Shown: positions 63,720-64,000 of the stretch, piece by piece
How positions within the stretch are numbered: the stretch's first letter is position 1
How the letters are laid out: every line of letters starts with the position of its first letter
Assembly: GCF_022565915.1 (NCBI RefSeq)
Contig: NZ_JAJOYX010000005.1
Coordinates: forward strand, 108,963-172,962
DNA from: Nesterenkonia sp. LB17
Lineage (GTDB): Bacteria > Actinomycetota > Actinomycetes > Actinomycetales > Micrococcaceae
Length of the DNA: 64,000 nt
Direction: 5' to 3'
Program-made: the position numbers and the translations under genes
The notes under the pieces: generated by a model
What the model was told of the DNA's origin: nothing
The model's database searches: none
The model's input: only the letters and a program-made list of their open reading frames with translations

Positions 63720-63748
63720 TTGACGAAGCGGAAGCTTGTTGGTAAGCT
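63720..63748 (+). promoter_or_regulatory. Candidate rRNA promoter (closest to the gene)
   Basis: TTGACG, 17 bases, TAAGCT, upstream of the boxA-like leader element. Confidence 0.65.
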
Positions 63749-63804
63749 TACAAAGTTGCTTCGGAGCGATTCAGAGAAAAACTTCTGATGGTGCCGGTAG
63801 CGGT

Positions 63805-63835
63805 TGTTGTTTGAGAACTCAATAGTGTGCCAAGT
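63805..63835 (+). promoter_or_regulatory. boxA-like antitermination element of the rRNA leader
   Basis: The segment contains TGTTTGAGAACTCAATAGTG, nearly the same as the leader element before 16S rRNA in mycobacteria and Arthrobacter, where Nus factors load onto RNA polymerase. Confidence 0.8.
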
Positions 63836-63843
63836 TTGTTGAT

Positions 63844-63895
63844 ACCAAATTATTTATTTGGTTATAACAGCGACATTATCACCCCCGTGATAGTG
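63844..63895 (+). other. Two hairpins in the rRNA leader
   Basis: The first has seven-base AT-rich arms (63844-63850, 63856-63862); the second has nine-base arms (63874-63882, 63887-63895) with one G-T pair and a CCCC loop. They may be RNase processing or leader-folding elements. Confidence 0.5.
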
Positions 63896-64000
63896 ATCGC
63901 AAATTTAGCCAAGGATTCATTAACTGGTGTCCGTGGTTGATGATGGATGGATCGTGAGGGCCTTGTTTTTCTGGCAGGGTCTGGTCTGTTTGTTGTTGAT

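Larger units (their letters stand above)
63254..64000 (+). promoter_or_regulatory. Promoter and leader region of an rRNA operon
   Basis: About 750 bases without a gene. They contain tandem promoter-like elements, an antitermination-type box and two hairpins, and base composition shifts to lower GC in the last 300 bases. The region reads like the leader before 16S rRNA in Micrococcaceae. The 16S gene itself would begin after the window edge; no mature rRNA sequence is seen. Confidence 0.8.

Overview
The window is chromosomal DNA from a high-GC Gram-positive actinobacterium. The best match is a Micrococcaceae member close to Nesterenkonia or Arthrobacter, but that assignment is inference from gene content and not a database hit. 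Pointers are the strong third-position GC bias, acidic secreted proteins, CarD, bS22, Tad pilus genes of the mycobacterial type, a MarP-type protease, and a right-hand end that reads as an actinobacterial rRNA leader. I see no transposase, phage gene, CRISPR array or tRNA. About 57 protein genes fill the window almost without gaps.

Layout. 1-9.1 kb: 5'-truncated view of an aldehyde dehydrogenase, an asparaginase, a PurD-PurC fusion, MarP-like protease divergent from Crp, then a minus-strand operon (DUF4177-like small protein, RidA, ATP-grasp ligase). 9.1-16.1 kb: class A penicillin-binding protein, metallophosphoesterase and a heterodimeric ABC exporter whose first subunit has a damaged ATP site. 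16.1-21.2 kb: aroQ, acetyl-CoA synthetase, endonuclease III, a NUDIX hydrolase and a PIG-L deacetylase. Much of 4.8-21 kb keeps the neighbourhood known from Mycobacterium tuberculosis Rv3667-Rv3683.

21.4-25.1 kb holds the motor half of a Tad pilus locus (TadZ/Ssd-like, TadA, TadB, TadC). The pilin/TadE half lies on the opposite strand at 34.2-35.1 kb. Between them sits an accessory block. Its core is a TAXI-type TRAP transporter, an Lrp-like ligand domain, an N-succinylamino-acid racemase/OSBS-type enolase, a SIS-domain protein, a COG3375-type GNAT acyltransferase and a divergent M20 hydrolase. The last four components match the published acyltransferase-racemase-deacylase route that irreversibly turns D-amino acids into L-amino acids. 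This is the most interesting system in the window.

35.4-46.7 kb: aldo-keto reductase, MetQNI methionine importer, MrfA-like helicase, a homocysteine methyltransferase, an acetyltransferase, TrhO and a methyltransferase. 46.8-55.8 kb: topA, a Ppx/GppA-like phosphatase, a TIM-barrel isomerase, proC, a Trk potassium system and acuC. 55.9-63.3 kb: bS22, a glutaredoxin-like protein, a lipoprotein, then carD-ispDF-cysS-rlmB and a degenerate maltokinase-like protein. 63.3-64.0 kb: promoters and leader of an rRNA operon whose 16S gene begins beyond the window.

A recurrent regulatory theme is the arrangement TANNNT, six or seven bases, then the start codon. At least twelve genes show it, which suggests leaderless transcripts, and I used it to choose several starts.
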